Of a DNA stretch of 64,000 nucleotides, positions 53,400 through 62,190 are shown in pieces (position 1 is the first letter of the stretch; every line of letters begins with the position of its first letter). Both the position numbers and the translations under genes were made by a program. Origin of the DNA: CAXMST01 sp963790085 (GTDB lineage Bacteria > Actinomycetota > Thermoleophilia > Solirubrobacterales > 70-9). The stretch spans positions 186,001 to 250,000 of the forward strand of contig CAWBNH010000006.1 of the NCBI GenBank assembly GCA_963790085.1, given 5' to 3'. The notes below the pieces were generated by a model. It was not told the DNA's origin. It worked only from the letters and a program-made list of their open reading frames with translations, and searched no databases.

Positions 53400-54897
53400 G
53401 TCGAGTCCGGATACCGTACCCGGCCACTTGTCCGCCGGAGCCCACCCATCCCCCGAGCGCTTCGACGTCGCCGTGGTCGGCGGCGGTGCGGCCGGCCTGC
53501 ACGTCGCGCTCGAAGCGGCCAGCGCCGGAGCGCGAGTCGCGCTGATCTCCCGCAAACCGCTCGCAGAGAGCGCCAGCTTCTGGGCCCAGGGTGGCCTCGC
53601 GGCTGCGATCGCACCGGACGACTCGCCCGCGCGCCACGCCGAGGACACCCTGAACGCGGGTCGGGCGCTATGCGACCCCGGCGCCGTAGAGGTGCTCGTC
53701 CGTGAGGCGCCGGCAGCGGTCACGAAGCTGACCGACTACGGCGTCGAGTTCGACCGCGATCAGGACGGCGAGCTCGCGCTGGCGCTGGAGGGCGGCCACT
53801 CCGCCCGCCGCATCGTCCACGCCGGCGGCGCCGCCACCGGAGAGGCGATCACGCGCTGCCTCGCGCGCCGCGCGGCTGAGCAGGGACGGATCGGGGTGCT
53901 CGAGGGGACCTCGGCGATCGCCCTGTGGAGCGACGGTGAGAGCTGCCGAGGGGTGCTGACCGATCGCGGTCTGATCGAGGCCTCGGCGACGGTGATGGCG
54001 ACCGGCGGTGGGGCGGCGCTGTGGAGCCGAACGACCAATCCGTGGGGGGCGGTCGCCGCCGGCGCCGTGCTCGCGCACCAGGCCGGCGCCGAGCTCGCCG
54101 GGCTCGAGCTCTGCCAGTTCCACCCGACGGCCCTCGCGGCGCCGGGCAGCCCGCTCGACGGCCGCCTGATCACCGAGGCGGTCCGCGGCGAGGGAGCCGT
54201 GCTCCTCGACGCCGCCGGGCGCAGATTCACCGACGAGCTCGCTCCCCGCGACCAGGTCACCGCCGCGATCCTCGATCGGATCAGCGCCGACGGGACCGCG
54301 TCGGTCGGCCTCGATCTGCGACCGGTGGCGCTCGAGCGCTTTCCGACGATCGTCGCGATGCTCGCCGAGGCCGGAATCGACCCGGCCGTAGAGCCGGTAC
54401 CTGTGGCACCCGCAGCGCACTACCTGATCGGGGGAATCCGCACCGACCTCGTGGGCGCAACCGCGGTCAGTGGACTGTTCGCCGTCGGCGAGTGCGCCTA
54501 CACCGGCCTGCACGGCGCAAACCGGCTCGCGTCGAACTCGCTCAGCGAGTGCTTCGTGTTCGGCACACGGGCGGCGCATGCGGCCGCCGAGCTGCTCGGG
54601 CGCGACCTCTCCGGGAGCCCGCCGCCGGTGCCGGAGTGGCGCTTTCAGCCGCCGACGGTGAGCACCAGAGAGCGGCTCTGGCGACTCGCCGGCCCGCAGC
54701 GGACCGCATCCGAGCTGACCGAGATGCTCGACGATCCCTATCCGCCGGCGCGAATGATCGCCGCCTCCGCGCTCGTCCGGGCCGAGTCCCGCGGGGTCCA
54801 CCGCCGCAGCGACTTCCCGAACCGGGACACGGCCCTCGACGGCGCCCACACGGTGATCGGGCGCAGCGGCGAGGCACGGCTCGAGACCTGGGGCTGA
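53398..54897 (+). CDS. nadB: L-aspartate oxidase
   Basis: A 499-residue FAD enzyme making iminoaspartate for NAD biosynthesis. The FAD dinucleotide-binding motif DVAVVGGGAAGLHVALEAA (about residues 21-40), the active-site region FWAQGGLAAAIAPDDSPARHAEDTL, the FHPTAL substrate-binding segment, HYLIGGIRTDL and GLHGANRLASNSL are present. The start is uncertain: ATG 53398 overlaps the divergent HDAC start, and TTG 53429 is the nearest alternative. nadA and nadC are not in the window. Confidence 0.95.
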   Translation: MSSPDTVPGHLSAGAHPSPERFDVAVVGGGAAGLHVALEAASAGARVALISRKPLAESASFWAQGGLAAAIAPDDSPARHAEDTLNAGRALCDPGAVEVLVREAPAAVTKLTDYGVEFDRDQDGELALALEGGHSARRIVHAGGAATGEAITRCLARRAAEQGRIGVLEGTSAIALWSDGESCRGVLTDRGLIEASATVMATGGGAALWSRTTNPWGAVAAGAVLAHQAGAELAGLELCQFHPTALAAPGSPLDGRLITEAVRGEGAVLLDAAGRRFTDELAPRDQVTAAILDRISADGTASVGLDLRPVALERFPTIVAMLAEAGIDPAVEPVPVAPAAHYLIGGIRTDLVGATAVSGLFAVGECAYTGLHGANRLASNSLSECFVFGTRAAHAAAELLGRDLSGSPPPVPEWRFQPPTVSTRERLWRLAGPQRTASELTEMLDDPYPPARMIAASALVRAESRGVHRRSDFPNRDTALDGAHTVIGRSGEARLETWG

Positions 54898-54965
54898 CCG
54901 TCGCCGCGTGGGGCTCCGGCCCGTCGCGCGGGACGAGTTCGGCGGACAGGTTCTATGTTGGCGCC

Positions 54966-56963
54966 ATGCTGCTCGGAGTCGACGTAGGCGGAACCTTCAC
55001 CGACGCCGTCCTGTTCGCCGACGGCGCCGTTCACACGGCGAAGGTCCCGAGCACCCCGGCCGACCAGTCGGAGGGGGTGCTGGCCGCGGTCGTGGCGGCA
55101 CTCGACTCCGCAGGCACCGACGGCGCCGGGGTCGAGGCCTTCAGCCATGGAATGACGGTCGGGACCAACGCGCTGCTGGAGCGGCACGGAGCGCGGACCG
55201 CGTTGATCGCGACCGCGGGCTTCACCGACCTGCTCGAGATCGCCCGCCAGGACCGCCTCAGCCTCTACCACCTCTGCGCCGATCGCCCGGCTCCGCTGGC
55301 CCCGCCCGAGCTTCGGATCGGTGTCCGCGAGCGGGTCGGGCCACGCGGCGTGATCGAGCCGCTCACCGACGACGAGGTCGACCGCGTCGTCGACGCCGTC
55401 GCCGCCACCGACTGCGAGGCGATCGCGATCTGTCTGCTGTTCAGCTACCTCGAACCGGCGCACGAGGCGCGGCTGGCCTCGGCGCTGCGCGCCGCCTACC
55501 CGGAGATCCCGGTCAGCGTCTCCTCCGAGGTGCTGCCGAAGTTCCGCGAGTACGAGCGCTGCTCGACGACCGTGATCGACGCCTACCTGGCGCCGCTGCT
55601 GCGGCGCTACCTGACCCACCTCGGTGAGCGGTGCGTGCCGATCAGCGTTCCCGAGCCGGTCGTGATGCAGTCCTCGGGCGGCGTCGCGACGCTCGCCGAG
55701 GCGACGAGGAGCGCGGCCTGGAGCGTCCTCTCCGGCCCAGCCGGCGGCGCGGTCGGCGCGGCGCTGCTTGCCCGGATAAGCGGCGCGCCCGACGCCGTCG
55801 GGCTCGACATGGGGGGAACCTCATGCGACGTCTGCGTGGTCGAGTCCGGTGAGGTCCACCGGACCGCCGGGCGGACGATCGGCGAGCGGCCGATCCAGCT
55901 GCCGATGGTCGACATCCACACCGTCGGCGCCGGCGGCGGCTCGATCGGCTGGCGCGACGGCGGCGGCGCCCTGCGGGTCGGCCCCGAGTCCGCGGGAGCC
56001 GACCCCGGTCCCGCCTCCTATGGGCGCGGCGGCGATCGGCCCACGGTGACCGATGCCAACCTGGTGCTCGGCTATCTGCCTGAGGGCGAGGCGCTCGCGG
56101 GAGGGGTTTCGCTCGACCGCGAGCTCGCGATGGGCGCCATCGGTCGCCTCGCCGACGAGCTTGGTCTGGGGCCGATCGAGACCGCCGCCGGGATCGTCCG
56201 CGTCGCCAACCAGGAGATGGTCGGCGCGTTGCGGGTGGTCACGGTCGAGCGCGGGATCGACCCCCGGGGCTTCGCCCTGATCGCGTTCGGCGGCGCCGGC
56301 CCGATGCACGCAGCCGCAATCGCCGCGGAGCTGGGAATCGATCGGGTGCTGTGTCCCCGGACGAGTGGCGTGCTCTCGGCCCTCGGCCTGACCGCGGGTG
56401 AGCGCCGCCGCGACAGCTCGAGGACGGTGCTGCTGGCCGGGGCGACGCTGACCCGGGAGGCGATCGCCGGTCGCGTCGGCGAGATGGCGGCGACCACGGC
56501 TGCAGGGCTGGGTGCGGGGCACCGGCTCGAGGTGACCTATGAGATCCGCTACGCGGGCCAGGCCTTCGAGCTCGACGTCCCCGCCGGACCGGAGCCGAGC
56601 CCGGCGGAGCTGACCGAGCTGTTCGCCATCGAGCACGAGCGCCGCTACGGATACCGGGACGACGGCGCCGCGATCGAGTTGGTCGGGGTCCGCGTCGCGG
56701 CGATCGAGGGCGGCGCAACCCCCGATCTGCTCGCCCCCGAGGAGCTGCCCGCCCCGGCCCGCTCGAGCCGTCGCGCCTGGTTCGCCGGCGGCTGGACCGA
56801 GACCGAGGTGATCACGGGTGAGCCCCGACCCGGGACGGAGCTCGGCGGCCCGGCCGTGGTCGAGCTCCCGGAGACGACGGTTGTGATCCCGCCCGGATCG
56901 CGGGGCGGCGTCGATTCACGGGGCACGATCGAGCTCCGGATCGGAGGCGGCGATGGCCGTTGA
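54966..56963 (+). CDS. hyuA: Hydantoinase/oxoprolinase subunit A (HyuA)
   Basis: A 665-residue ATP-dependent amidohydrolase subunit. The actin-like ATP-binding N terminus reads LLGVDVGGTFTDAVLF (residues 2-17), followed by HGMTVGTNALLERHGARTALI, SGPAGGAVGAALLAR, GLDMGGTSCDVCVVESGE (phosphate loop) and IDPRGFALIAFGGAGPMHAAAIAAELGI. It opens cyclic amides (hydantoins, 5-oxoproline or related lactams) with ATP hydrolysis, together with HyuB. It overlaps hyuB by 11 bases. Separate genes, not the eukaryotic fusion. Confidence 0.94.
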   Translation: MLLGVDVGGTFTDAVLFADGAVHTAKVPSTPADQSEGVLAAVVAALDSAGTDGAGVEAFSHGMTVGTNALLERHGARTALIATAGFTDLLEIARQDRLSLYHLCADRPAPLAPPELRIGVRERVGPRGVIEPLTDDEVDRVVDAVAATDCEAIAICLLFSYLEPAHEARLASALRAAYPEIPVSVSSEVLPKFREYERCSTTVIDAYLAPLLRRYLTHLGERCVPISVPEPVVMQSSGGVATLAEATRSAAWSVLSGPAGGAVGAALLARISGAPDAVGLDMGGTSCDVCVVESGEVHRTAGRTIGERPIQLPMVDIHTVGAGGGSIGWRDGGGALRVGPESAGADPGPASYGRGGDRPTVTDANLVLGYLPEGEALAGGVSLDRELAMGAIGRLADELGLGPIETAAGIVRVANQEMVGALRVVTVERGIDPRGFALIAFGGAGPMHAAAIAAELGIDRVLCPRTSGVLSALGLTAGERRRDSSRTVLLAGATLTREAIAGRVGEMAATTAAGLGAGHRLEVTYEIRYAGQAFELDVPAGPEPSPAELTELFAIEHERRYGYRDDGAAIELVGVRVAAIEGGATPDLLAPEELPAPARSSRRAWFAGGWTETEVITGEPRPGTELGGPAVVELPETTVVIPPGSRGGVDSRGTIELRIGGGDGR

Positions 56964-58461
56964 CCCCGTCACCCTCCAGGTGATGGTCGGGGCGCTGCAC
57001 TCGATCTGCGCGGAGATGGGTGCGACCTTGATCCGCTCGGCCCACTCGCCGAACATCAAGGAGCGCCAGGACTGCTCGACGGCGCTGTTCGACGCGGGCG
57101 GCGAGCTGGTCATGCAGGCCGAGCACATCCCGGTCCATCTCGGGTCGATGCCGGACGCGGTCGGGGCGATCCGCGACGAGGCCCACAGCCCGGGAGACCT
57201 GTGGATCATCAACGATCCATTCCAGGGCGGCACCCACCTGCCCGACATCACCCTGATCTCGCCGGTCTTCCTCGAGGGGAGCCTGTTCGGGTTCGCCGCC
57301 AACCGGGCCCATCACGCCGACATCGGCGGGCCGACGCCGGGCGGGATGCCGGCCTTCTCGACGACGCTGGAGGAGGAGGGCATCGTGATCGGCCCGACCC
57401 GAGTCGGGGACGACGAGCTGCGGGCGCTGGCCGCGCGGATGCGCGACCCGGCGCAGCGCCTCGCGGACCTGCGGGCGCAGCGGGCGGCGAACCTGCTCGG
57501 CACGCGACGAGTGCTCGAGTTGTCGCAGCGGCTCGGCCGCGGGCTGCTGGCCGCGGGGATGCGCGAGGTCCTCGACTATGCGGAGCGGCGGACGAGGGCC
57601 GCACTGAGCGAGATCGAGGACGGCACCTACGAGGCGACCGATGAGCTCGAGTCGGGCGGGACGACGGCACAGCTCAGGGTCGCGGCGCGGATTCACGGGG
57701 ACCGGCTCGAGCTCGATTTCGGGGGCAGCGCCCCACAGGTGGAAGGGAACCTCAACTGCCCGCTCCCGGTGACGCGCTCGGCGGCGCTGTTCGCGGTGCG
57801 GGTGATGCTCGACCCCGACGCCCCACCGTCGGCCGGCGGGCACCGGCCGGTTTCGATCACCGCACCGCCTGGCTCGATCCTCAACGCGAACCCGGGCGCC
57901 GCCGTCGCGGCCGGGAACGTCGAGACGTCGAGCCGGGTTGCGGACCTCGTCCTCGCGGCCCTCGGCCGGGTCCTCCCGGCGCCCGCACAGGGGCAGGGGA
58001 CGATGAACAACCTGACGCTCTCCAACGACGGCTTCACCTACTACGAGACGATCGGCGGCGGCCAGGGCGCCTGCCCGGAGCAGCCCGGACCGGATGCCGT
58101 GCACGTGGCGATGTCGAACACGCTCAACACCCCGATCGAGGCGCTCGAGTCGGAGCTGCCGGTGCGGGTCCGGGAGCTCGGGCTGCGCCGCGGCAGCGGC
58201 GGCGCGGGACGGCAGCGGGGCGGCGACGGCGTGATCCGCGAGATCGAGGCGCTCGAGCCGATGGAGTTCACGCTGATAACCGAGCGCCGCCGCCGCCCGC
58301 CACGGGGCCGTGACGGGGGCGAGGACGGTGCCCCGGGGCGCAACCTCCTGAACGGCGAGCCACTCGAATCGAAGGCCGCCGGATCGCTGGCGGAGGGCGA
58401 CCGGCTGCGGATCGAGACGCCGGGGGGCGGTGGGCTGGGGCGGCCGCCGGCCGCCGGCTGA
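56953..58461 (+). CDS. hyuB: Hydantoinase/oxoprolinase subunit B (HyuB)
   Basis: A 502-residue partner of HyuA. Family landmarks are VDPVTLQVMVGALHSICAEMGATLIRSAHSPNIKERQDCSTALFD, the metal-binding-like DPFQGGTHLPDITLISPVF and NRAHHADIGGPTPGGMPAFSTT, and GTMNNLTLSNDGFTYYETIGGGQGA. The acidic/histidine pairs in these blocks support a catalytic metal site. The 174 bases after it contain the promoter of the DUF1802 gene. Confidence 0.94.
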   Translation: MAVDPVTLQVMVGALHSICAEMGATLIRSAHSPNIKERQDCSTALFDAGGELVMQAEHIPVHLGSMPDAVGAIRDEAHSPGDLWIINDPFQGGTHLPDITLISPVFLEGSLFGFAANRAHHADIGGPTPGGMPAFSTTLEEEGIVIGPTRVGDDELRALAARMRDPAQRLADLRAQRAANLLGTRRVLELSQRLGRGLLAAGMREVLDYAERRTRAALSEIEDGTYEATDELESGGTTAQLRVAARIHGDRLELDFGGSAPQVEGNLNCPLPVTRSAALFAVRVMLDPDAPPSAGGHRPVSITAPPGSILNANPGAAVAAGNVETSSRVADLVLAALGRVLPAPAQGQGTMNNLTLSNDGFTYYETIGGGQGACPEQPGPDAVHVAMSNTLNTPIEALESELPVRVRELGLRRGSGGAGRQRGGDGVIREIEALEPMEFTLITERRRRPPRGRDGGEDGAPGRNLLNGEPLESKAAGSLAEGDRLRIETPGGGGLGRPPAAG

Positions 58462-58520
58462 GGGCCCGGCCGGAGGGCACGACCCTGCCCTGCAAGATTC
58501 ATGTAACTCCCGCAACTAAC

Positions 58521-58548
58521 TTGACCTCTGCGGACGCTTCTCTACACT
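58521..58548 (+). promoter_or_regulatory. Promoter upstream of the DUF1802 gene
   Basis: TTGACC (58521-58526), a 16-base spacer and TACACT (58543-58548) form a sigma-70-type promoter reading towards the ATG at 58636. A GGAAG site lies 8 bases before that ATG. It is one of the clearest consensus promoters in the window. Confidence 0.6.
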
Positions 58549-58635
58549 CGCCCTCTGCTGGGCTCAACCCACGCCGGGAGCGACCTTCCAGCGTCCTCCT
58601 CATCGTCTCGACCCCCAACCACGGAAGACTCATCA

Positions 58636-59259
58636 ATGCCAATTGCGTTCAAGGAATGGTCCGTAACTGTGCGCGCGCTCGCCGAGGGCGAGCAGCTGAT
58701 CACGCTCCGCAAGGGCGGCATCCGCGAGGAGAACAAGCACTTCGAGCTCGATCACGAGCAGTTCTTCCTCTATCCAACGTTCGACCACCAGCGCAACGAT
58801 CTCGTGCGCGAATCACACCACCCTGAGCTCCGCCGGGCGCTCGAGGAAGGCGTCTGGCCCGACGAGGAGCCGCCGCCGCGGGCGCTGCTGCAGGACGGCG
58901 GCATCCCACAGCCCGACAGGGTCAGGATCCGCGCCTGGGCCGAGGTCGCCGACCGCTTCGAGATCGACGATCCCCGGATCATCGACTCGCTGACCCCGTT
59001 CCACGTCTGGACCCAGGACTACGCCCGCAAGCGGCTCGCCTGGAAGCGAACGCACCCGCTCCACGTGCTGTTGCTCAAGGTCCATCGGATCCCACGCCCG
59101 GTCACCGTCCGCGTTCGCGACGAGCATCACGGCTGTCAGTCATGGGTCGAGATCGACCGCGACCTTCCCTTCGAGGGAGTCCCCGTGATGGCGGACGAGG
59201 AGTTCCTGCGGGCGGCCGAGCGGATTCGGGAGATCTGCGCAGAGCCGGTCTTCGCCTGA
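58636..59259 (+). CDS. DUF1802 family protein
   Basis: A 207-residue cytosolic protein. The family-typical start IAFKEWSVTVRALAEGEQLITLRKGGIREENKHFELDHEQFFLYPTFDHQ and the late FHVWTQDYARKRLAWKRTHPLHVLLLKVHRI are seen. Function is not established for the family. No signal peptide or membrane segment is visible. A strong consensus promoter precedes it, so it appears to be a single-gene unit. Confidence 0.85.
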   Translation: MPIAFKEWSVTVRALAEGEQLITLRKGGIREENKHFELDHEQFFLYPTFDHQRNDLVRESHHPELRRALEEGVWPDEEPPPRALLQDGGIPQPDRVRIRAWAEVADRFEIDDPRIIDSLTPFHVWTQDYARKRLAWKRTHPLHVLLLKVHRIPRPVTVRVRDEHHGCQSWVEIDRDLPFEGVPVMADEEFLRAAERIREICAEPVFA

Positions 59260-59350
59260 CGGCCTCGACGGGCCTCGGTCGGCGTCATCTGTCGCCCGCC
59301 CAGCGGTGCTAGGCGGCGCTCCCTGCAGCTGCCACTAGCCTGCACGGGAG

Positions 59351-60106
59351 ATGCCCTGGACAGAGACCGAGTCGCTCAGCTTCGTCGCCCGCCACGAGGA
59401 GGGGGACGAGGAATGCGCGGAGCGGGTGCTCGACGATCTCGAGGATCTGCGCCTGCGGCTCGAGGACCGGCTCGAGGCCGCTCCGGGAGACGTCACGGTC
59501 GTGATCCATCCGAGCGCGGGCTGGCTCGCGGCCGCCCACCCGCTGCTGCCCGCAGCCCGACTCGCCGCGGCGCCCGCCGGCCGCCGCTACCTCTCGGGCT
59601 GGGCGACGGCTGCTGAGCTGCACGTGCTCAACGACGCGGCCCTCGAGCGCCGCGCCGGCGGCGAGGACTCCCTGCGGGCGCTGCTCGGCACCTCCCGGAG
59701 GCTGTACGCGCAGCTGACTCTGGCCTCCCACAACGAGAGCATCCCACCACCGTGGGGGCCGGCGACCTTCGTCCGCTACGTTCGCTGGGCCTGGCTGATC
59801 GAGGGCGGCGCCCAGTACTTCGCCGGACAGGTGCCGCTCTTTCGCCCGGCCGTCTCCAGGCGGCTGTCGGAGGGCGGCCGGCCCGCCTTCCCGCCTGGCC
59901 CAAGGGACGCGATCATCCTCGGCGGCACCGTCTTCGACCTGCTCGATCGCGAGGTCGGGCGCCATGCCTGCGAGCTGCTCGTCTCGCGCTTACGCAAGGA
60001 CGGTTCCGACCGGTCGCTCGAGATCGCGTTCGGCACCGACACGGCCTCGATCGAGGACCTCTGGCGGGCGCACCTGAGGGCAACGGTCGAGCGCGACACC
60101 GCGTGA
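59351..60106 (+). CDS. Zincin-like (peptidase MA-like) protein with lost HExxH
   Basis: A 251-residue protein. The C-terminal two thirds follow the layout of the peptidase-MA-like gluzincins: a helix where HELTH is expected, then WLIEGGAQYFAG (residues 148-159), which matches the 'W-L-x-E-G-x-A-x-Y-F' second metal-ligand helix. The first helix instead reads YAQLTLASHNES (119-130), with Ala-Gln-Leu-Thr-Leu aligned to HELTH, so the zinc-binding histidines are missing and catalysis is unlikely. I would treat it as a pseudo-peptidase or binding protein. Confidence 0.65.
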   Translation: MPWTETESLSFVARHEEGDEECAERVLDDLEDLRLRLEDRLEAAPGDVTVVIHPSAGWLAAAHPLLPAARLAAAPAGRRYLSGWATAAELHVLNDAALERRAGGEDSLRALLGTSRRLYAQLTLASHNESIPPPWGPATFVRYVRWAWLIEGGAQYFAGQVPLFRPAVSRRLSEGGRPAFPPGPRDAIILGGTVFDLLDREVGRHACELLVSRLRKDGSDRSLEIAFGTDTASIEDLWRAHLRATVERDTA

Positions 60107-60109
60107 CGG

Positions 60110-60649
60110 TCAGCCGACGCGATCCCAGACGGCCCCGGCGAGCGCACCGAACAGCAGCAACGCCACGAGCAGCGCGGCAGCGACCCTGAAGCGCACCGCC
60201 CGTCCGGGGCGAGCCGGCGGTGCAAGGGCTTCCTCCGGCCCCTCGTCGACCCCGACGCCGTGGCCTCCCTCCTCGACCTCGGAGAGCAGATCCCGTGCCG
60301 CATCGACCCCACTGGAGGGGACGAGCACGTCGCGCGGCCCCGCCGCGAGGAAGTCCGGTACGTCGAAGCCGCCGGTCCGCTGCAGGAGGCTCGGGATCCC
60401 CTGCTCGAGCAACACCCCCTTGATCAGCTCGGCCTCAGCGAGGTTGCGGCCGACCGCGACGCGGACGAGATCGCCCCGGGCGAACCGCGGATGGATCTTG
60501 CGGGCCTGCTCGTGCGCGGGACCGGTTGGCGGATCCTCGTCGCGGTCGGCGACGACCAGGGGCATCGCGCAGCTGTCACAGAGCCGGGCGTCGGCGGGGT
60601 GCCGGCGGCCACAGCGCGGACAGGCGAGGGGGCCGTCAGCCGACGACAA
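60110..60649 (-). CDS. Zinc ribbon / DUF2007 membrane protein
   Basis: A 179-residue protein: an N-terminal zinc ribbon (CPRCGRRHP...LCDSC), then a DUF2007 signal-transduction-like domain (LVRVAVGRNLAEAELIKGVLLEQGIPSLLQRTGGFD...RDVLVPSSGVDAARDLL), then one C-terminal membrane helix (AAALLVALLLFGALAGAVW). The TTG start at 60649 is preferred: GAGGAGG lies about 5 bases upstream, inside the end of the mec gene, with which it overlaps. The third gene of cysM-mec-DUF2007. DUF2007 proteins are thought to sense small ligands; this is unproven. Confidence 0.8.
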   Translation of the reverse strand: MSSADGPLACPRCGRRHPADARLCDSCAMPLVVADRDEDPPTGPAHEQARKIHPRFARGDLVRVAVGRNLAEAELIKGVLLEQGIPSLLQRTGGFDVPDFLAAGPRDVLVPSSGVDAARDLLSEVEEGGHGVGVDEGPEEALAPPARPGRAVRFRVAAALLVALLLFGALAGAVWDRVG

Positions 60650-61037
60650 GCTCGACCTCCTCGACGGCGCCGTCGCGGATCGAGAACGCCCGGGTCACTG
60701 GACGCTCCGGATCGGCCAGCGAGCAGATCAGGTAGAGCGGATCCGGCCAGCCGTCGGCGAGGTTGATGTCGGTCTGGGACGGATACGCCTCGCTGTTCGG
60801 ATGCGAGTGGTAGATCGCCAGCAGCTCCTCGCCGGCGTCGGGGATCTCACGCTCGACGATCCGGAACAGGTCGCGATCGTCGACCCGGTAGCGGAGCGGG
60901 CTCGCGAAGGCGTTGCGGGCGCGGTAGAGGGTCGTCGCCCTGCCGTCCTTGCCGCCGAGCATCCCGCAACACTCGTTCGGCCGCTCCGCCGTCGCGTGAG
61001 CGGCGATCGCTTCGAGGACTGATCGGTCGATCTGCAT
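60636..61037 (-). CDS. mec: JAMM/MPN metalloprotease of the Mec type
   Basis: A 133-residue JAMM-domain isopeptidase. The metal site is intact: the Glu in RPNECCGMLGG (residue 22) and YHSHPNSEAYPSQTDI (HxHx7SxxD, residues about 77-90). In actinobacteria the mec-cysO-cysM cluster uses such a protease to free cysteine from the sulfur-carrier protein CysO. cysM is immediately upstream here, but no cysO-like gene separates them (a 55-base gap only). Confidence 0.92.
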   Translation of the reverse strand: MQIDRSVLEAIAAHATAERPNECCGMLGGKDGRATTLYRARNAFASPLRYRVDDRDLFRIVEREIPDAGEELLAIYHSHPNSEAYPSQTDINLADGWPDPLYLICSLADPERPVTRAFSIRDGAVEEVELVVG

Positions 61038-61092
61038 CCGCGGCCAGCGTACAGAGGGCCTCAGGCCGGCCCCGGAGGGCGCCGGGGCCCGG

Positions 61093-62061
61093 CTACCACC
61101 AGACGGTGGAGTCGACGTTCTCGAGCTCTTCGTAGGGCTTCGTGTAGACGCCGGAGGAGAGATACTTCCAACCCTCGTCGGGGACGAGGAAGACGACGTT
61201 GCCACCGTCGATCTCAGCGGCGATTCGGCGCGCCACGTAGGCGATCGCGCCCGAGGAGACCCCGGCGAACAGACCCTCCTCGTGCAGCAGCCACTGGGTC
61301 CAGCGGATCGCGTTCTCGTTGCTGACCATGATCTTGCGGTCGAGCACCGAGAGGTCGATGATCGGCGGGATGAAGCCGTCGTCGAGTGATCGCAGCCCGG
61401 AGACCAGCTCACCCTGCATCGGCTCGGCGGCGACGATCTTCGTCTCCGGATCGTGCTCCTTGAGGCGCCGGCCGTTGCCCATCAGCGTCCCGCCGGTGCC
61501 CATTCCGCCGACGAACGCAGCGACCGAGTCGAGCTCCTCGAGGATCTCGACGGCGGTGCCGTTGTAGTGGGCGTCGGGATTGGCGGCGTTCCCGTACTGA
61601 TAGGGCATGTACAGCGAGGCGTCGCGCTCGGCCATGTCGAGCGCCATCTCGACGGCTCCGTTCGAGCCCTTGGAGCCTTCCGAGTAGACGATCTCGGCCC
61701 CGTACATGCTCAGCAGCTGCGAGCGCTCCGCGGTCACGTTGTCCGGCATCACCGCCCGGAACGGGTAGCCCTTGCGATGGCAGATCATCGCCAACGCGAT
61801 CCCGGTATTGCCGGAGGTCGGCTCCATCACGGTCTGCCCGGGGGAGATCAGGCCCTCGCTCTCGGCATTCTCGATCATCGCCTTCGCGATTCGATCCTTG
61901 ACCGACCCGGTCGGGTTCCGCCCCTCGAGCTTCGCGAAGATCCGCACCGAGGGATTCGGGGAGAGGCGCGGCAGCTCGACGATCGGCGTGTTGCCGATCG
62001 ACTCGATCACATTCTCGAAGCGCCCGCCGCAGGGCCGATTGAGGAGATCGCCGCCTGTCAC
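61093..62061 (-). CDS. cysM: Cysteine synthase CysM
   Basis: A 322-residue PLP enzyme. The PLP Lys is in NPTGSVKDRIAKAMI (Lys55), the phosphate/substrate loop is EPTSGNTGIAL, and MGTGGTLMGNGRRL and GVSSGAIAY follow. The length and the C-terminal hydrophobic extension (ENVDSTVWW) resemble the CysM that accepts O-phosphoserine and a thiocarboxylated carrier protein. GTG 62061 is used; the region before residue 17 is poorly conserved, so the start may be further in. First gene of cysM-mec-DUF2007. Confidence 0.93.
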   Translation of the reverse strand: MTGGDLLNRPCGGRFENVIESIGNTPIVELPRLSPNPSVRIFAKLEGRNPTGSVKDRIAKAMIENAESEGLISPGQTVMEPTSGNTGIALAMICHRKGYPFRAVMPDNVTAERSQLLSMYGAEIVYSEGSKGSNGAVEMALDMAERDASLYMPYQYGNAANPDAHYNGTAVEILEELDSVAAFVGGMGTGGTLMGNGRRLKEHDPETKIVAAEPMQGELVSGLRSLDDGFIPPIIDLSVLDRKIMVSNENAIRWTQWLLHEEGLFAGVSSGAIAYVARRIAAEIDGGNVVFLVPDEGWKYLSSGVYTKPYEELENVDSTVWW

Positions 62062-62190
62062 TTCAGTAAGTGTAGTAAAGGACGCAAGCCGCGTGGGACT
62101 GCGCGCGGGGTTGCGTACGGATATGGTCTCAGGCTGCGGCCGGGAGGCTCCGCCCGCGACAACCCTGAGAGAGGAAGGGGACCCATCCCA

